Origin: Paenibacillus tyrphae | GTDB lineage: Bacteria > Bacillota > Bacilli > Paenibacillales > NBRC-103111 | Length of the DNA: 64,000 nt | Direction of reading: 5' to 3' | Assembly: GCF_027925525.1 (NCBI RefSeq) | Contig: NZ_BSDJ01000015.1 | Coordinates: 62,001-126,000 of the forward strand | In this document: positions 9,397 through 17,257 of the stretch, in pieces | Position numbering within the stretch: position 1 is the first letter of the stretch | How the letters are laid out: each line of letters opens with the position of its first letter | Notes under the pieces: model-generated | Databases searched by the model: none | Told to the model about the DNA's origin: nothing | The model's input: the letters and a program-made list of their open reading frames with translations, nothing else | Translations under genes and position numbers: made by a program

Positions 9397-10248
9397 CTAC
9401 TCTTGCTTCAGATTCAACCAGATGACCGAAACGACAATCATCACGCTGCCTGCGATAAATTTGGCCGTAATCTCAATCGGGAAAAAGGGATACGAATACA
9501 AGAACACAATGACAGGATTCAGCGACCGGATCAGATTGGCTACCGAGAATTTGATGTATTTGATGCTTTCATAGAACAAGATAATGCCTAGAAAGCCACT
9601 GCAAAATGCCGCAATCACAATAAAAAGCAAGCTTTCTCCGGCAAAAAAAACTGTGTAATCTCCCCGAGTCATCCAGATAAACGCGCCGATCAACAAGGTA
9701 GAAATGATCTGGTTATAAAACAAAATCACGGAGGAATCGATCCGATCCACCAGCTTCTTCGCCAGCAAATTGGTTAACGCAAACAAAAACGTATACAGCA
9801 GCCCCAGCATAATTCCCATCATATTATTGTTCGACGATCCCGTGTTCACGACCAGAAAGGAACCTAAGATACAGATGACGATCGGAACATAGCTCGACGA
9901 TTTAATTTTTTCACGGAGGATGAATACGGCCAAAGCCAGCGAAAAAATAATATAAAACCGGCCGATTAAGCCAAAAGCGATCGGTCCCAGCATAAATAAG
10001 CTGAAATATTGGCACACGACGCCGATGGAGTTGGTAACCCCCAGCAGATAGATTCTTTTGTCGTTAACGAATGTCAGGCTTTTTTTTCTAATCCCTAAAA
10101 ACAACAAGCAGAATAAAGCGGAAAACAGACTGCTGTAAAAGCTGGCAACCATCGGGTCGATCGACGACAGAGAGAACATATTGGTCAGCGGCGAGAGGCT
10201 CATCACCAGAACGGAAGCAACGCTGAGTAAAACGCCTTTAACTTTCAT
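9397..10248 (-). CDS. EamA/DMT-family transporter
   Basis: About 283 residues with ten hydrophobic segments in two five-helix halves, as in drug/metabolite transporters. The start chosen is the third codon of the longest frame (ATG 10248), 7 bases after AAGGAAC; it overlaps the Nudix gene by 11 bases. The order methyltransferase-Nudix-EamA on one strand with short gaps points to a co-expressed set in which this protein exports or imports a small molecule. The substrate is unknown. Confidence 0.8.
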   Translation of the reverse strand: MKVKGVLLSVASVLVMSLSPLTNMFSLSSIDPMVASFYSSLFSALFCLLFLGIRKKSLTFVNDKRIYLLGVTNSIGVVCQYFSLFMLGPIAFGLIGRFYIIFSLALAVFILREKIKSSSYVPIVICILGSFLVVNTGSSNNNMMGIMLGLLYTFLFALTNLLAKKLVDRIDSSVILFYNQIISTLLIGAFIWMTRGDYTVFFAGESLLFIVIAAFCSGFLGIILFYESIKYIKFSVANLIRSLNPVIVFLYSYPFFPIEITAKFIAGSVMIVVSVIWLNLKQE

Positions 10249-10663
10249 AACCATGTTCCTTGATGTGGCTGAAGATCGATTTGTAAATTCCGTCCGTAAA
10301 CGACAATTCCTCTTCGCTTGGCAGCGTTGCCGATAATCGGACTTCCGTCGTTTCGGAGAATGCGGGAATCTCCTCGAAATACAAGACTTCCGCGGCGGAA
10401 ATAATCACATTCTCATGGTTGGCCAATGTATAGTAGCCTACAACCTGTATATTTTCGATCACGGCTCCGGCTTCTTCCCAAGCCTCCCTTTTGGCAACCT
10501 CCAGAATCGTTTCGCCGTCCTCCTTTTTCCCCCCTGTAAATTCCCACTTTCTTTTTTTGTTCTTCACGAAAACAAATTGATCTTTATAAAGTAAAACAAC
10601 CAAAACATATTGATAGCTCTCAGGACATTGGTTGTAGTGGATTTCCATATTATCGATCATCAT
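10238..10663 (-). CDS. Nudix hydrolase
   Basis: About 141 residues. The complete Nudix box is present (GKKEDGE, then REAWEEAGA), the metal-binding helix that hydrolyses a nucleoside diphosphate linked to another moiety. A beta-strand-rich core surrounds it (YVLVVLLYKDQFVFVKNKK before the box). The ATG at 10663 follows AAGGTG; a GTG 9 bases upstream is possible. It is the middle gene of a methyltransferase-Nudix-EamA operon and overlaps the transporter. Substrate not predictable from sequence. Confidence 0.8.
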   Translation of the reverse strand: MMIDNMEIHYNQCPESYQYVLVVLLYKDQFVFVKNKKRKWEFTGGKKEDGETILEVAKREAWEEAGAVIENIQVVGYYTLANHENVIISAAEVLYFEEIPAFSETTEVRLSATLPSEEELSFTDGIYKSIFSHIKEHGYES

Positions 10664-10708
10664 GACCTTCACCTTCTTATCGTTTTTAAGCGAGCATCAA
10701 GCGTTTCT

Positions 10709-11398
10709 CTATTGCTTTTTCTTCAGGTGAAGAAATAAATATCTGCCGCTCTGTTTATTGAATTTGTGAATCACATTATCCAGCAAGGTCCAGACGCCCT
10801 TATCTCCGACGCACGGAACGACTTTGCAGCACAGCACATCAAATTTGCCGTCCAGAAATTGATAGATTTCCTTTACGGACATCTCCTTCTGAAAGCCATA
10901 GTTCCAGAGGTTTAGCTTCTCATACCATTGACGCTGCCACTTAAAAATCGAATTCGCATGGGACCAGACCATGATAGCTTCCCCGGAGCTTTCCAAATGG
11001 TCGAACAACGTCTGTAAGCCTTTCTCATAATTGCGAACATGCTCCAGCACGCTGAACGCCATAATAAAATCATGTTGTTCGGCAGGATCTGTCATCGGAG
11101 CGTTCAAGTCGTGCTGCTTAAAGCTGACATGGCTGTAATTCGCCAGATTTTCTTTGGACTTGAGCAGCGCATCTTCCGAATAATCGTATAATTTCACACT
11201 TTCAATACTGGGGTACCGGTTGATCAATTCCAACGTCATATAGCCCCCGCCCGCCCCGAAATCTCCGACTTTTTTATATTTATGAAAGTTGACTCCCAAG
11301 CTTTCATATATATTAAATTTCTTCAGCGCCTTGTTGTTCCTTACTTTCTCCAATGCGTAGTTATCTTTTTTCCATACGGCGTTCCACACCTTTTCCAT
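10709..11398 (-). CDS. class I SAM-dependent methyltransferase
   Basis: About 229 residues. Motif I is VGDFGAGGGYMTLELI near residue 45. An acidic Asp ends the second strand (VKLYDYSEDALLKSKENL), and the post-motif DFIMAFSVLEHVRNYEKGL resembles the UbiE/UbiG type. It is the first gene of a three-gene set with a Nudix hydrolase and an EamA transporter. ATG 11398 is preferred: GGGTGAT lies 8 bases upstream, whereas a GTG at 11410 abuts the ribosome site. The methyl acceptor is unknown. Confidence 0.8.
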   Translation of the reverse strand: MEKVWNAVWKKDNYALEKVRNNKALKKFNIYESLGVNFHKYKKVGDFGAGGGYMTLELINRYPSIESVKLYDYSEDALLKSKENLANYSHVSFKQHDLNAPMTDPAEQHDFIMAFSVLEHVRNYEKGLQTLFDHLESSGEAIMVWSHANSIFKWQRQWYEKLNLWNYGFQKEMSVKEIYQFLDGKFDVLCCKVVPCVGDKGVWTLLDNVIHKFNKQSGRYLFLHLKKKQ

Positions 11399-11574
11399 AC
11401 TTGGAATCACCCTCCAATTTTTTCTATCTGCATTATAGCCTTAGCCATGGAAGGTGTATATAGCAAATGTAGTAGATTTATGTCAATTTTGCAATTTTAT
11501 GCTCTTTTTCATTTATTAGTTAAAACATAGTTTATTTTAAGTGAATTATTTTGAATAAGGCGCGGTCTGAGAAA

Positions 11575-11608
11575 AAGAAAAAGGGTGCTCCTCCATAGGA
11601 AGCACCCC
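11575..11608 (-). terminator. terminator of the HxlR regulator gene
   Basis: Minus-strand hairpin GGGTGCT/AGCACCC with a TTTTTCTTTTTC tail, about 23 bases beyond the HxlR stop codon. Confidence 0.85.
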
Positions 11609-11630
11609 ATCACAGTTCGGTTACATCACC

Positions 11631-11999
11631 TCATAAGTCCAATTGTTCAGCCGCATTCATCTCCAAATGATGACTTGAATTTACTCTTTCCTCGTATTGA
11701 TCTCCCCATTCCTTCATTAACAAAATAATCGGTTCCAGCGTTCTCCCAAACTCGGTTAACGAATACTCCACCTTAGGCGGTACTTGATTATATGTCTTTC
11801 GTGTAACAATACCTTCTCGTTCAAGATCTCTCAATTGGAGCGTAAGGGTATGATGAGTGACTTGGGGGTATATCCGTCGAAGCTCATTGAATCGCTTTGT
11901 CCCGCTCAGCAGATGATAAATAATGACTCCCTTCCATTTTCCGCCGATAACACCCAAGGTTGTTTCAACCGGACATTTTTTTATTGAAGGATTTAACAT
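11631..11999 (-). CDS. HxlR-family transcriptional regulator
   Basis: 122-residue winged-helix regulator. It has the family hallmarks CPVETTLGVIGGKWK at the N-terminus, FNELRRIYPQVTHHTLTLQL as recognition helix region and VPPKVEYSLTEFGRTL wing. HxlR regulators respond to aldehydes or redox stress through N-terminal cysteines; a single Cys (residue 9) sits at the usual place. It diverges from a quinone-oxidoreductase-like dehydrogenase gene over a 128-base intergenic region, the classic arrangement for regulator and target. A paralogous pair of the same two families lies at 43.5-45.0 kb. Confidence 0.88.
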   Translation of the reverse strand: MLNPSIKKCPVETTLGVIGGKWKGVIIYHLLSGTKRFNELRRIYPQVTHHTLTLQLRDLEREGIVTRKTYNQVPPKVEYSLTEFGRTLEPIILLMKEWGDQYEERVNSSHHLEMNAAEQLDL

Positions 12000-12127
12000 G
12001 TAGAAACATCCCTTCTAGGTATGGTTTCTGATACTTAATATTATTTATTTGCGTACTTTTAGTATATTACTTATTAAAATATAATGAAATGGCTGACAGC
12101 AATTAATATGTGAAGGGATGATAGAAT

Positions 12128-13168
12128 TTGAGTACAAAGCCAGAAACGATGAAAGCAGTCGGTTATTATAAGTATCTGCCAATTGAACATCCGGAGAGTC
12201 TGTTAGATCTTGAAGTGCCCAAGCCTTCCCCGAAAGGACGCGATATTCTCGTTGAAGTAAAAGCCATCTCGGTCAACCCAGCCGATCCGATCGTACGCGC
12301 CTACGATAATAAAGTTGGAGAGCCTCCGTATATCCTTGGTTGGGATGTAGCTGGAGTCGTCGAGCAAGTCGGACCGGAATGCACGCTTTTTCGGCCGGGC
12401 GATGAGGTATTTTATGCAGGGAGCCTTATTCGGCCAGGAGGCAACAGCAAATTTCATGTGGTGGACGAGCAGATCGTTGGGAGAAAGCCGTCGACACTGG
12501 ATTTTGCCAATGCCGCATCCTTGCCGTTAACAACGATTACGGCTTGGGAGAGTCTTTTTGATCGGCTTCTCATTTCCCAGTCTCCTGAAGCAAACCGGAA
12601 CAAATCGATTCTGATGATCGGCGCCGCGGGAGGCGTAGGCTCCATCGCCTTGCAGCTTGCCAAACTGGCTGGACTTACCGTCATCGGAACGGCTTCCCGA
12701 CCTGAATCGGTTCAATGGGTGAAGGAGCTGGGAGCAGATTTTGTGATTAATCATTATGAGCCCTTCCTCCCGCAATTGCAGATAATTGGCTTCGACCATG
12801 TCGACTATATCTTTTGCATGAACAATACGGATCAACATTGGAATAACATGACAGAAGTTATCGCTCCGCAAGGGAAAATCTGTCTCATCGTGGAAAATGA
12901 AGCACCCATTGCACTAGGCTTGTTGAAGAGCAAGAGCGTTACGGTGGTCTGGGAGACGATGTTTACGAGATCGACTTTTCAGACCGAGGACATCGAAGAA
13001 CAGCATCGTTTGTTGAATCGGTTAGCGGAGCTTGTCGATGAGGGAAAAATCCGCACCGCGGTTACTGAGCGGATGTCGCCAATTAACGCTGCGAACTTGA
13101 AACTGGCTCATGCCAAGATCGAATCTGGACAAGCCATCGGCAAAATCGTCTTGGAGCATTTCAGTTAA
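12128..13168 (+). CDS. zinc-type alcohol dehydrogenase-like / quinone oxidoreductase family protein
   Basis: 346 residues from a TTG start preceded by GAAGGGATG. It is a medium-chain dehydrogenase/reductase. The GroES-like half has VKAISVNPADPIVR and GWDVAGVVEQVGP; the Rossmann half has GAAGGVGSIALQLAKLAGL for NADPH. The catalytic zinc cysteine/histidine set of true alcohol dehydrogenases is not present, as expected for the zeta-crystallin-like subgroup that reduces quinones or enals. It is divergently paired with an HxlR regulator, which likely controls it in response to electrophiles. About two thirds of its N-terminal half matches the second copy at 43939-44982. Confidence 0.88.
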   Translation: MSTKPETMKAVGYYKYLPIEHPESLLDLEVPKPSPKGRDILVEVKAISVNPADPIVRAYDNKVGEPPYILGWDVAGVVEQVGPECTLFRPGDEVFYAGSLIRPGGNSKFHVVDEQIVGRKPSTLDFANAASLPLTTITAWESLFDRLLISQSPEANRNKSILMIGAAGGVGSIALQLAKLAGLTVIGTASRPESVQWVKELGADFVINHYEPFLPQLQIIGFDHVDYIFCMNNTDQHWNNMTEVIAPQGKICLIVENEAPIALGLLKSKSVTVVWETMFTRSTFQTEDIEEQHRLLNRLAELVDEGKIRTAVTERMSPINAANLKLAHAKIESGQAIGKIVLEHFS

Positions 13169-13178
13169 GCGATCTGGG

Positions 13179-13228
13179 CCAACATGGCGACTTGGACAAT
13201 CTCCATCGGCCGCCATGTTGGTTAACTT
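13179..13228 (+). terminator. terminator after dehydrogenase gene
   Basis: 11-bp inverted repeat CCAACATGGCG/CGCCATGTTGG begins 11 bases after the stop codon; the loop is long and the tail is ttaacttt. Confidence 0.65.
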
Positions 13229-13354
13229 TGTAAAATCCCCAAACTAGAATACCGATACGGCAAGTTGAATGGGGGGAGTAATTTTAGGGAAAAATTCAAT
13301 GCGTTTTGCCGACTGTAATAATCACGGGAGATTTCAACGACAGAGAAGGTATCA

Positions 13355-13861
13355 ATGAATATAAATCGAATGGATTATATTATCTGGACAGCGGAGGGTC
13401 GTACGCATATGGTTAGAGTTGATGTTGTTTATGCACTTCTTATAAACGAGGATCAAGACAAGGTGTTAATTGTTGAAAATATTGACCACTCTACTTGGTC
13501 GTTACCTGGTGGCGCAGTGGAGAGTGGCGAATCCTGGTCCGCAGCCGCAATTAGGGAAGCAAAGGAAGAAGCCGGAATTGATATTGAATTACTTGGTATA
13601 TGCGCAGTAAATGAGTGTATTTTTGAAGATAAAGGTGAACATGTCGTATTTGTAACCTTTAAAGCAAAAACCAAAAATACAGACATAATGATTACGCGGC
13701 CGCATGAAATAGCCGAGGTAAGATGGGTTAGTTTTGAAGAGGCTGATCAAAAAATGCCTTATTATAAAAATGGTATTGGGAGGCTAATAGAATCAGATGT
13801 AATCCCTTACGATTTTCAGGGGAAACAAACGATAAAATCCTACAATTCTTCGTCCAACTAA
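13355..13861 (+). CDS. Nudix hydrolase
   Basis: 168 residues, ATG 6 bases after AGAAGG. Nudix box: GGAVESGESWSAAAIREAKEEAGID, i.e. the expected spacing of Gly, Glu, Arg-Glu and Glu-Glu-x-Gly. The preceding ENIDHSTWSLPGG and the VRWVSFEEADQ after it fit an ADP-ribose or mutT-like enzyme. It has lower GC than the dehydrogenase gene before it. It is followed directly by the remnant of a transporter gene, so this locus has been rearranged. Confidence 0.8.
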   Translation: MNINRMDYIIWTAEGRTHMVRVDVVYALLINEDQDKVLIVENIDHSTWSLPGGAVESGESWSAAAIREAKEEAGIDIELLGICAVNECIFEDKGEHVVFVTFKAKTKNTDIMITRPHEIAEVRWVSFEEADQKMPYYKNGIGRLIESDVIPYDFQGKQTIKSYNSSSN

Positions 13862-13876
13862 CGGTAACGTAGAGGA

Positions 13877-13987
13877 CTGGAAGGCCAAAGCATCGCTGTA
13901 TTAAGCTATATAGATCCTGTGGCTTCCTTATTGATCTCCGCATTTGTTATCGGTGAAAGGATGAACTTAGTTCAAATGGCACTTTAG
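13877..13987 (+). pseudogene. 3' remnant of an EamA/DMT transporter gene
   Basis: A 36-codon open stretch ending in TAG reads as the last helices of an EamA transporter: AVLSYIDPVASLLISAF and VIGERMNLVQMAL, the conserved ninth-helix and GE motif. The rest of the gene is missing upstream, where the Nudix gene sits, and there is no start or ribosome site. It points the opposite way to the intact EamA gene at 14029-14940, so it is not a duplication of that gene's end in place. Confidence 0.7.
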
Positions 13988-14028
13988 CGGTCGTCAGCTT
14001 TTTTTAGCAAAAGCACCCTTGTCCGCCT

Positions 14029-14940
14029 CTACGATCTCCCAGCTCTTCCGATCGTCGCCAAGCCAACTCCAGCCAACACCATGACCATTCCGAGTACTTG
14101 CTGCCATGTCATCATTGTGTCATATAGCACGACAGAGAACAAGGTCGTCACAATGGGCGTCAGATTCAGGTAAATGCTGGCCCGGCTCGCCCCAATCTGT
14201 TCAACCCCTTTATTAAAGATGACATAGCCGATCAGCGTCCCGAATAGGACCATATATAGCATTTCCAGCCACCCTTGATAGGACAGATAAGGAACCTTTC
14301 CCCATCCCCCTTCAACCAATGAGCTGCCCCCAAGAAACACGGAGCCGCTGAAAGTCATCAGGGTCGTTGCCAATAGCGGGGATACCTCCTTCATGACTGC
14401 TTTTCCAAGCAAACCATACATAACGCCACAAGCCAACGCGGCAAAAAACAAGAGGTCCCCTACATTAAAAGATAGGGTACTCATCGTATGGAAAGACCCT
14501 TTCGTAATGACAACGACCACGCCAACCAGCGATAAAACCAAGCTGAGTCCTGTCCTCCCGCTCCACGCTTCCTTCAAGAAGAACACAGCCCCTACCGTAA
14601 CAAAAACAGGCATGGTTGCGATGATCAACGACCCATTAATCGCGGACGTATATTTCAGCCCCAAGAAAAATAAAGCATTATAGCCAAAAATACCGGTCAA
14701 CGATACAAAAAGCAGCCCCTTCCATCTTTGCTTCAACACGGACATGTTCCATTCCGATTTCAAAGTGACGATCAACATTAACAGCAAGCCGGCGAGAGCA
14801 AAACGAAGGGTCGCGGCGACAAGCGGCGGAATCTCCGACACGACATGTTCCGCCATCGAGAAAGATCCACCCCAGAATAAAGGTACAGCCAGCATCAGCC
14901 AATAAATGCCCTTCCACGGTTTACTGCTATTGTTCCTCAT
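14029..14940 (-). CDS. EamA/DMT-family exporter
   Basis: About 303 residues with ten membrane segments, beginning WLMLAVPLFWGGSFSMAEHV and with the conserved APLVAATLRFALAGLL-like helix (PPLVAATLRF). ATG 14940 is 8 bases from AAGGATGG. A 26-base palindrome lies 31 bases upstream of the start and shares its half-site with the operator of the adjacent ArsR regulator gene, so the exporter is probably repressed by that regulator. Substrate unknown. Confidence 0.82.
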   Translation of the reverse strand: MRNNSSKPWKGIYWLMLAVPLFWGGSFSMAEHVVSEIPPLVAATLRFALAGLLLMLIVTLKSEWNMSVLKQRWKGLLFVSLTGIFGYNALFFLGLKYTSAINGSLIIATMPVFVTVGAVFFLKEAWSGRTGLSLVLSLVGVVVVITKGSFHTMSTLSFNVGDLLFFAALACGVMYGLLGKAVMKEVSPLLATTLMTFSGSVFLGGSSLVEGGWGKVPYLSYQGWLEMLYMVLFGTLIGYVIFNKGVEQIGASRASIYLNLTPIVTTLFSVVLYDTMMTWQQVLGMVMVLAGVGLATIGRAGRS

Positions 14941-14970
14941 AACCATCCATCCTTCTGATACTTTATTGTT

Positions 14971-14996
14971 TATATGTTTAAAAATTTAAACATATA
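14971..14996. promoter_or_regulatory. ArsR-type operator upstream of EamA gene
   Basis: Perfect palindrome: TATATGTTTAAA, 2-nt spacer, TTTAAACATATA. The inner half-site TATGTTTAA-N4-TTAAACATA recurs at 15344-15365 before the ArsR gene. Confidence 0.7.
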
Positions 14997-15008
14997 CTCC
15001 AAAAAAAA

Positions 15009-15329
15009 TTATATCCCTGCTTCAATCGCCTTAATGAGGTTTTTAAGTCTGACCAGGAATTCACCCGAGCTTATCGAATAAAACTTCTCATTCCCATTCC
15101 TGTCGAAGGTAATCAAGCCGGCTTGTCGCAATATTTTCAGGTGATGCGAAACGGCCGGTCTGGAGATTTCCATCTTATCGGTGATTTGATTTACGTTCAA
15201 GCTGCCGTGCTCCAGCAAGAGCATAATGATATGCTGCCGATTCTCATCGCCTAAGGCTTGAAAAATCGACGTCGTTAATTGGAATGTTTCCAACACACGC
15301 TCTCTGTTTTGACAATTTGAAGCTTCCAT
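15009..15329 (-). CDS. ArsR-family transcriptional repressor
   Basis: 106 residues from ATG 15329 (GGGTG 8 bases upstream). Winged-helix core: FQALGDENRQHIIMLLLEHG, then NQITDKMEISRPAVSHHLKI as helix-turn-helix, and the wing GNEKFYSIS. No ELCVC-type metal motif is present, so it is not an arsenic sensor of the classic type; a Cys at residue 5 is the only obvious thiol. It has a palindromic site in its own promoter region matching the one before the neighbouring exporter gene, indicating autoregulation plus exporter control. Confidence 0.85.
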   Translation of the reverse strand: MEASNCQNRERVLETFQLTTSIFQALGDENRQHIIMLLLEHGSLNVNQITDKMEISRPAVSHHLKILRQAGLITFDRNGNEKFYSISSGEFLVRLKNLIKAIEAGI

Positions 15330-15343
15330 CACAATCACCCTTG

Positions 15344-15365
15344 TATGTTTAAGCTTTTAAACATA
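15344..15365. promoter_or_regulatory. ArsR autoregulatory operator
   Basis: TATGTTTAA, spacer gctt, TTAAACATA; same half-sites and same 4-nt spacing as the palindrome at 14971-14996. It lies 14 bases upstream of the regulator start codon. Confidence 0.7.
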
Positions 15366-15420
15366 TTTATTATGGCCCCAGGCGCTTACTTTGTCAAATG
15401 AAATCCATCTAGGCTATCCG

Positions 15421-16137
15421 CTAACACCCGTCTTCTATTTTGTAAAAATCGATATAGTTCATGATTTCCGCGATTCCCGCGAATTTCATAGTAAGCTGCT
15501 GGTTTAATTTTTGCAGCGCAAGCTGAAACGATCGATCGATTTTGGAATAACTGTGCACGTCCAAATCATTTAGAAGCTGCTTCATATTTTCAATATAATA
15601 GACGGTTCTTCTTAGGCTGCTTATGACCAATATTTTTCTTAATTCAGGCACGGTAAAGATCCTGTATCCATTGTCTTTATCTCTTTCGGAGCGAATTAAC
15701 CCCTCTTTCTCCCAATGTCTAATCGCAGAAGTGTTTACCCCGGCAATTTCCGCTACTTTTCCAATGGACATTGCATTCGTTATTTTCACATTTCTATATG
15801 TAGTAAAATCAGCGTTTTTGATCATAGCCAGTATTTCTTCCACTCGTTGCTTTTCTTCTTGAATCTGGTGCAACTCATGATTCACTAACCAAAGGGCATG
15901 AATCCTATCTCCATTCTTAATTTTTCTCATGACATCATAAACAACGGGGATATCATATCCCATCAATAAGGATCGAATCGTCCTAAAAGCTTGGTAATGA
16001 ATGGGCCTGTAAGTTCGATGGTTTCCTGTAGTTCGCGGCACATCAGGAAGTAATCCTTGCTCTTCATATCTCCTCAACGTGGTCGTGCTGACGTTTAGTG
16101 CATTCGCAATTTGTGTAGGCGTATAGTTTTTTTGCAC
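15421..16137 (-). CDS. MerR-family regulator with two MerR DNA-binding domains
   Basis: 238 residues, GTG start after GGAGTGGGAAG. An N-terminal MerR HTH (residues ~5-75: YTPTQIANALNVSTTTLRRY) is followed by a linker helix. A second complete MerR HTH covers about 120-190 (SIGKVAEIAGVNTSAIRHWE, then GYRIFTVPELRKI). A final helical segment follows. Most MerR proteins have one HTH and a C-terminal effector domain, so the duplication is uncommon. A CTTGAAG-N6-CTTCAAG inverted repeat sits between this gene and the divergent hydrolase gene, suggesting control of both. Effector unknown. Confidence 0.82.
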   Translation of the reverse strand: MQKNYTPTQIANALNVSTTTLRRYEEQGLLPDVPRTTGNHRTYRPIHYQAFRTIRSLLMGYDIPVVYDVMRKIKNGDRIHALWLVNHELHQIQEEKQRVEEILAMIKNADFTTYRNVKITNAMSIGKVAEIAGVNTSAIRHWEKEGLIRSERDKDNGYRIFTVPELRKILVISSLRRTVYYIENMKQLLNDLDVHSYSKIDRSFQLALQKLNQQLTMKFAGIAEIMNYIDFYKIEDGC

Positions 16138-16153
16138 CTTCCCACTCCTTATC

Positions 16154-16173
16154 CTTGAAGTGAAACCTTCAAG
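16154..16173. promoter_or_regulatory. candidate MerR operator
   Basis: Inverted repeat CTTGAAG-tgaaac-CTTCAAG just upstream of the MerR gene and in the divergent region with the hydrolase gene. The length and spacing are typical of MerR-family sites. Confidence 0.6.
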
Positions 16174-16291
16174 TGCTAAGTTAACCTAAAAATATCAAAT
16201 GAGTACATTCCTTGGCTGTTTCATCATGCGAAACCGAAAGATTGCATGAATGTTGTATGGTAGTAGTATAAACCGCTTAGGAGTGAAGATC

Positions 16292-17158
16292 ATGAAAAAA
16301 ATCGTTGAATTACATGACGGCTCAACATTGGAGGCCGGGTTAACCGGAAATCCTTACGGTAAGGTCATTATGCTGCCGGTAGCGAAAAAATCCGTTTATG
16401 GCCAAGAAGCTGATAACTTGAAAATGTGGGGTGTAGACCCTGAATTAGGGAAACATTTTGTCGAAGGACTTTCCGACACGTTTCAAGTTTTGTATTTTGA
16501 TTATGAAGGCCATCTATTTGAACATCCCCAACCGGACAGTCTCACACCTGAGAATATGGCACAAGATCTCCTGCACATCGCGGATGAAATGAAGGTCGGG
16601 AAATTTAGTTATTACGGTTACTCCTGGTTGGCTTTGGTCGGATTGCAATTGGCGATCAGAACCAACCGGCTGGAAAGCCTGATTATGGGCGGATACCCGC
16701 CGTATGAAGGACCCTATAAAGAAATGATGACCGTCACGGAAAAAGCTTACGAGCAAGCAATGAATCATCAAAACATCCCTGAATATCCACACGAAGAACC
16801 TGCCAGCCCTGAGGCAATCGACTGGAATAACATCCGGGTGAAAATCGATCCCAATCAAACGAAGCAATTTTTCACGATGTATCAAAGCTTAATGGATTTT
16901 GACGATAAAGAAATTCAAGATCGATTGAACTTCCCTAAACTGGCTTTCGCAGGTGAAAAAGATACCATTGTGTATGGCGAGAATTTTGGAAGCGTCACGG
17001 TGGATATTATCGGTTTGTTGCAAAAAAATGAGAAACAATTAACATCCTTCGACTGGGACGTAGAAATCTTAAAAGGAAACGACATGAATCATACCAAAGC
17101 CATGCAGCCTGCCTGCGTCTTGCCCTTGATCAAACCGTGGTTAATAAGGCATTCTTGA
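16292..17158 (+). CDS. alpha/beta hydrolase
   Basis: About 288 residues from ATG 16292 (AGGAG 9 bases upstream). The nucleophile elbow is GYSWLALVGLQLA, with Ser in the position of the catalytic nucleophile. The preceding strand VLYFDYEGHLFEHPQP resembles an oxyanion-loop region. The acid FAGEKDTIVYG and the His of GNDMNHTKAM complete a plausible triad. No signal peptide is present, so it is cytoplasmic. It is divergent from the tandem MerR regulator with a shared palindrome. The substrate is unknown. Confidence 0.75.
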   Translation: MKKIVELHDGSTLEAGLTGNPYGKVIMLPVAKKSVYGQEADNLKMWGVDPELGKHFVEGLSDTFQVLYFDYEGHLFEHPQPDSLTPENMAQDLLHIADEMKVGKFSYYGYSWLALVGLQLAIRTNRLESLIMGGYPPYEGPYKEMMTVTEKAYEQAMNHQNIPEYPHEEPASPEAIDWNNIRVKIDPNQTKQFFTMYQSLMDFDDKEIQDRLNFPKLAFAGEKDTIVYGENFGSVTVDIIGLLQKNEKQLTSFDWDVEILKGNDMNHTKAMQPACVLPLIKPWLIRHS

Positions 17159-17213
17159 CATTAGGCAATGACCTCATATCCGAATCCCTTGTTTATATTA
17201 TAAACCTACATCA

Positions 17214-17238
17214 AAAAGCCCCTAAAATAGGGGCTTTT
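17214..17238. terminator. bidirectional terminator
   Basis: Perfect inverted repeat AAAAGCCCCT, loop aaaat, AGGGGCTTTT, between the convergent hydrolase and ahpF genes. Confidence 0.9.
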
Positions 17239-17257
17239 CTTGGTATACGCAAAATTA

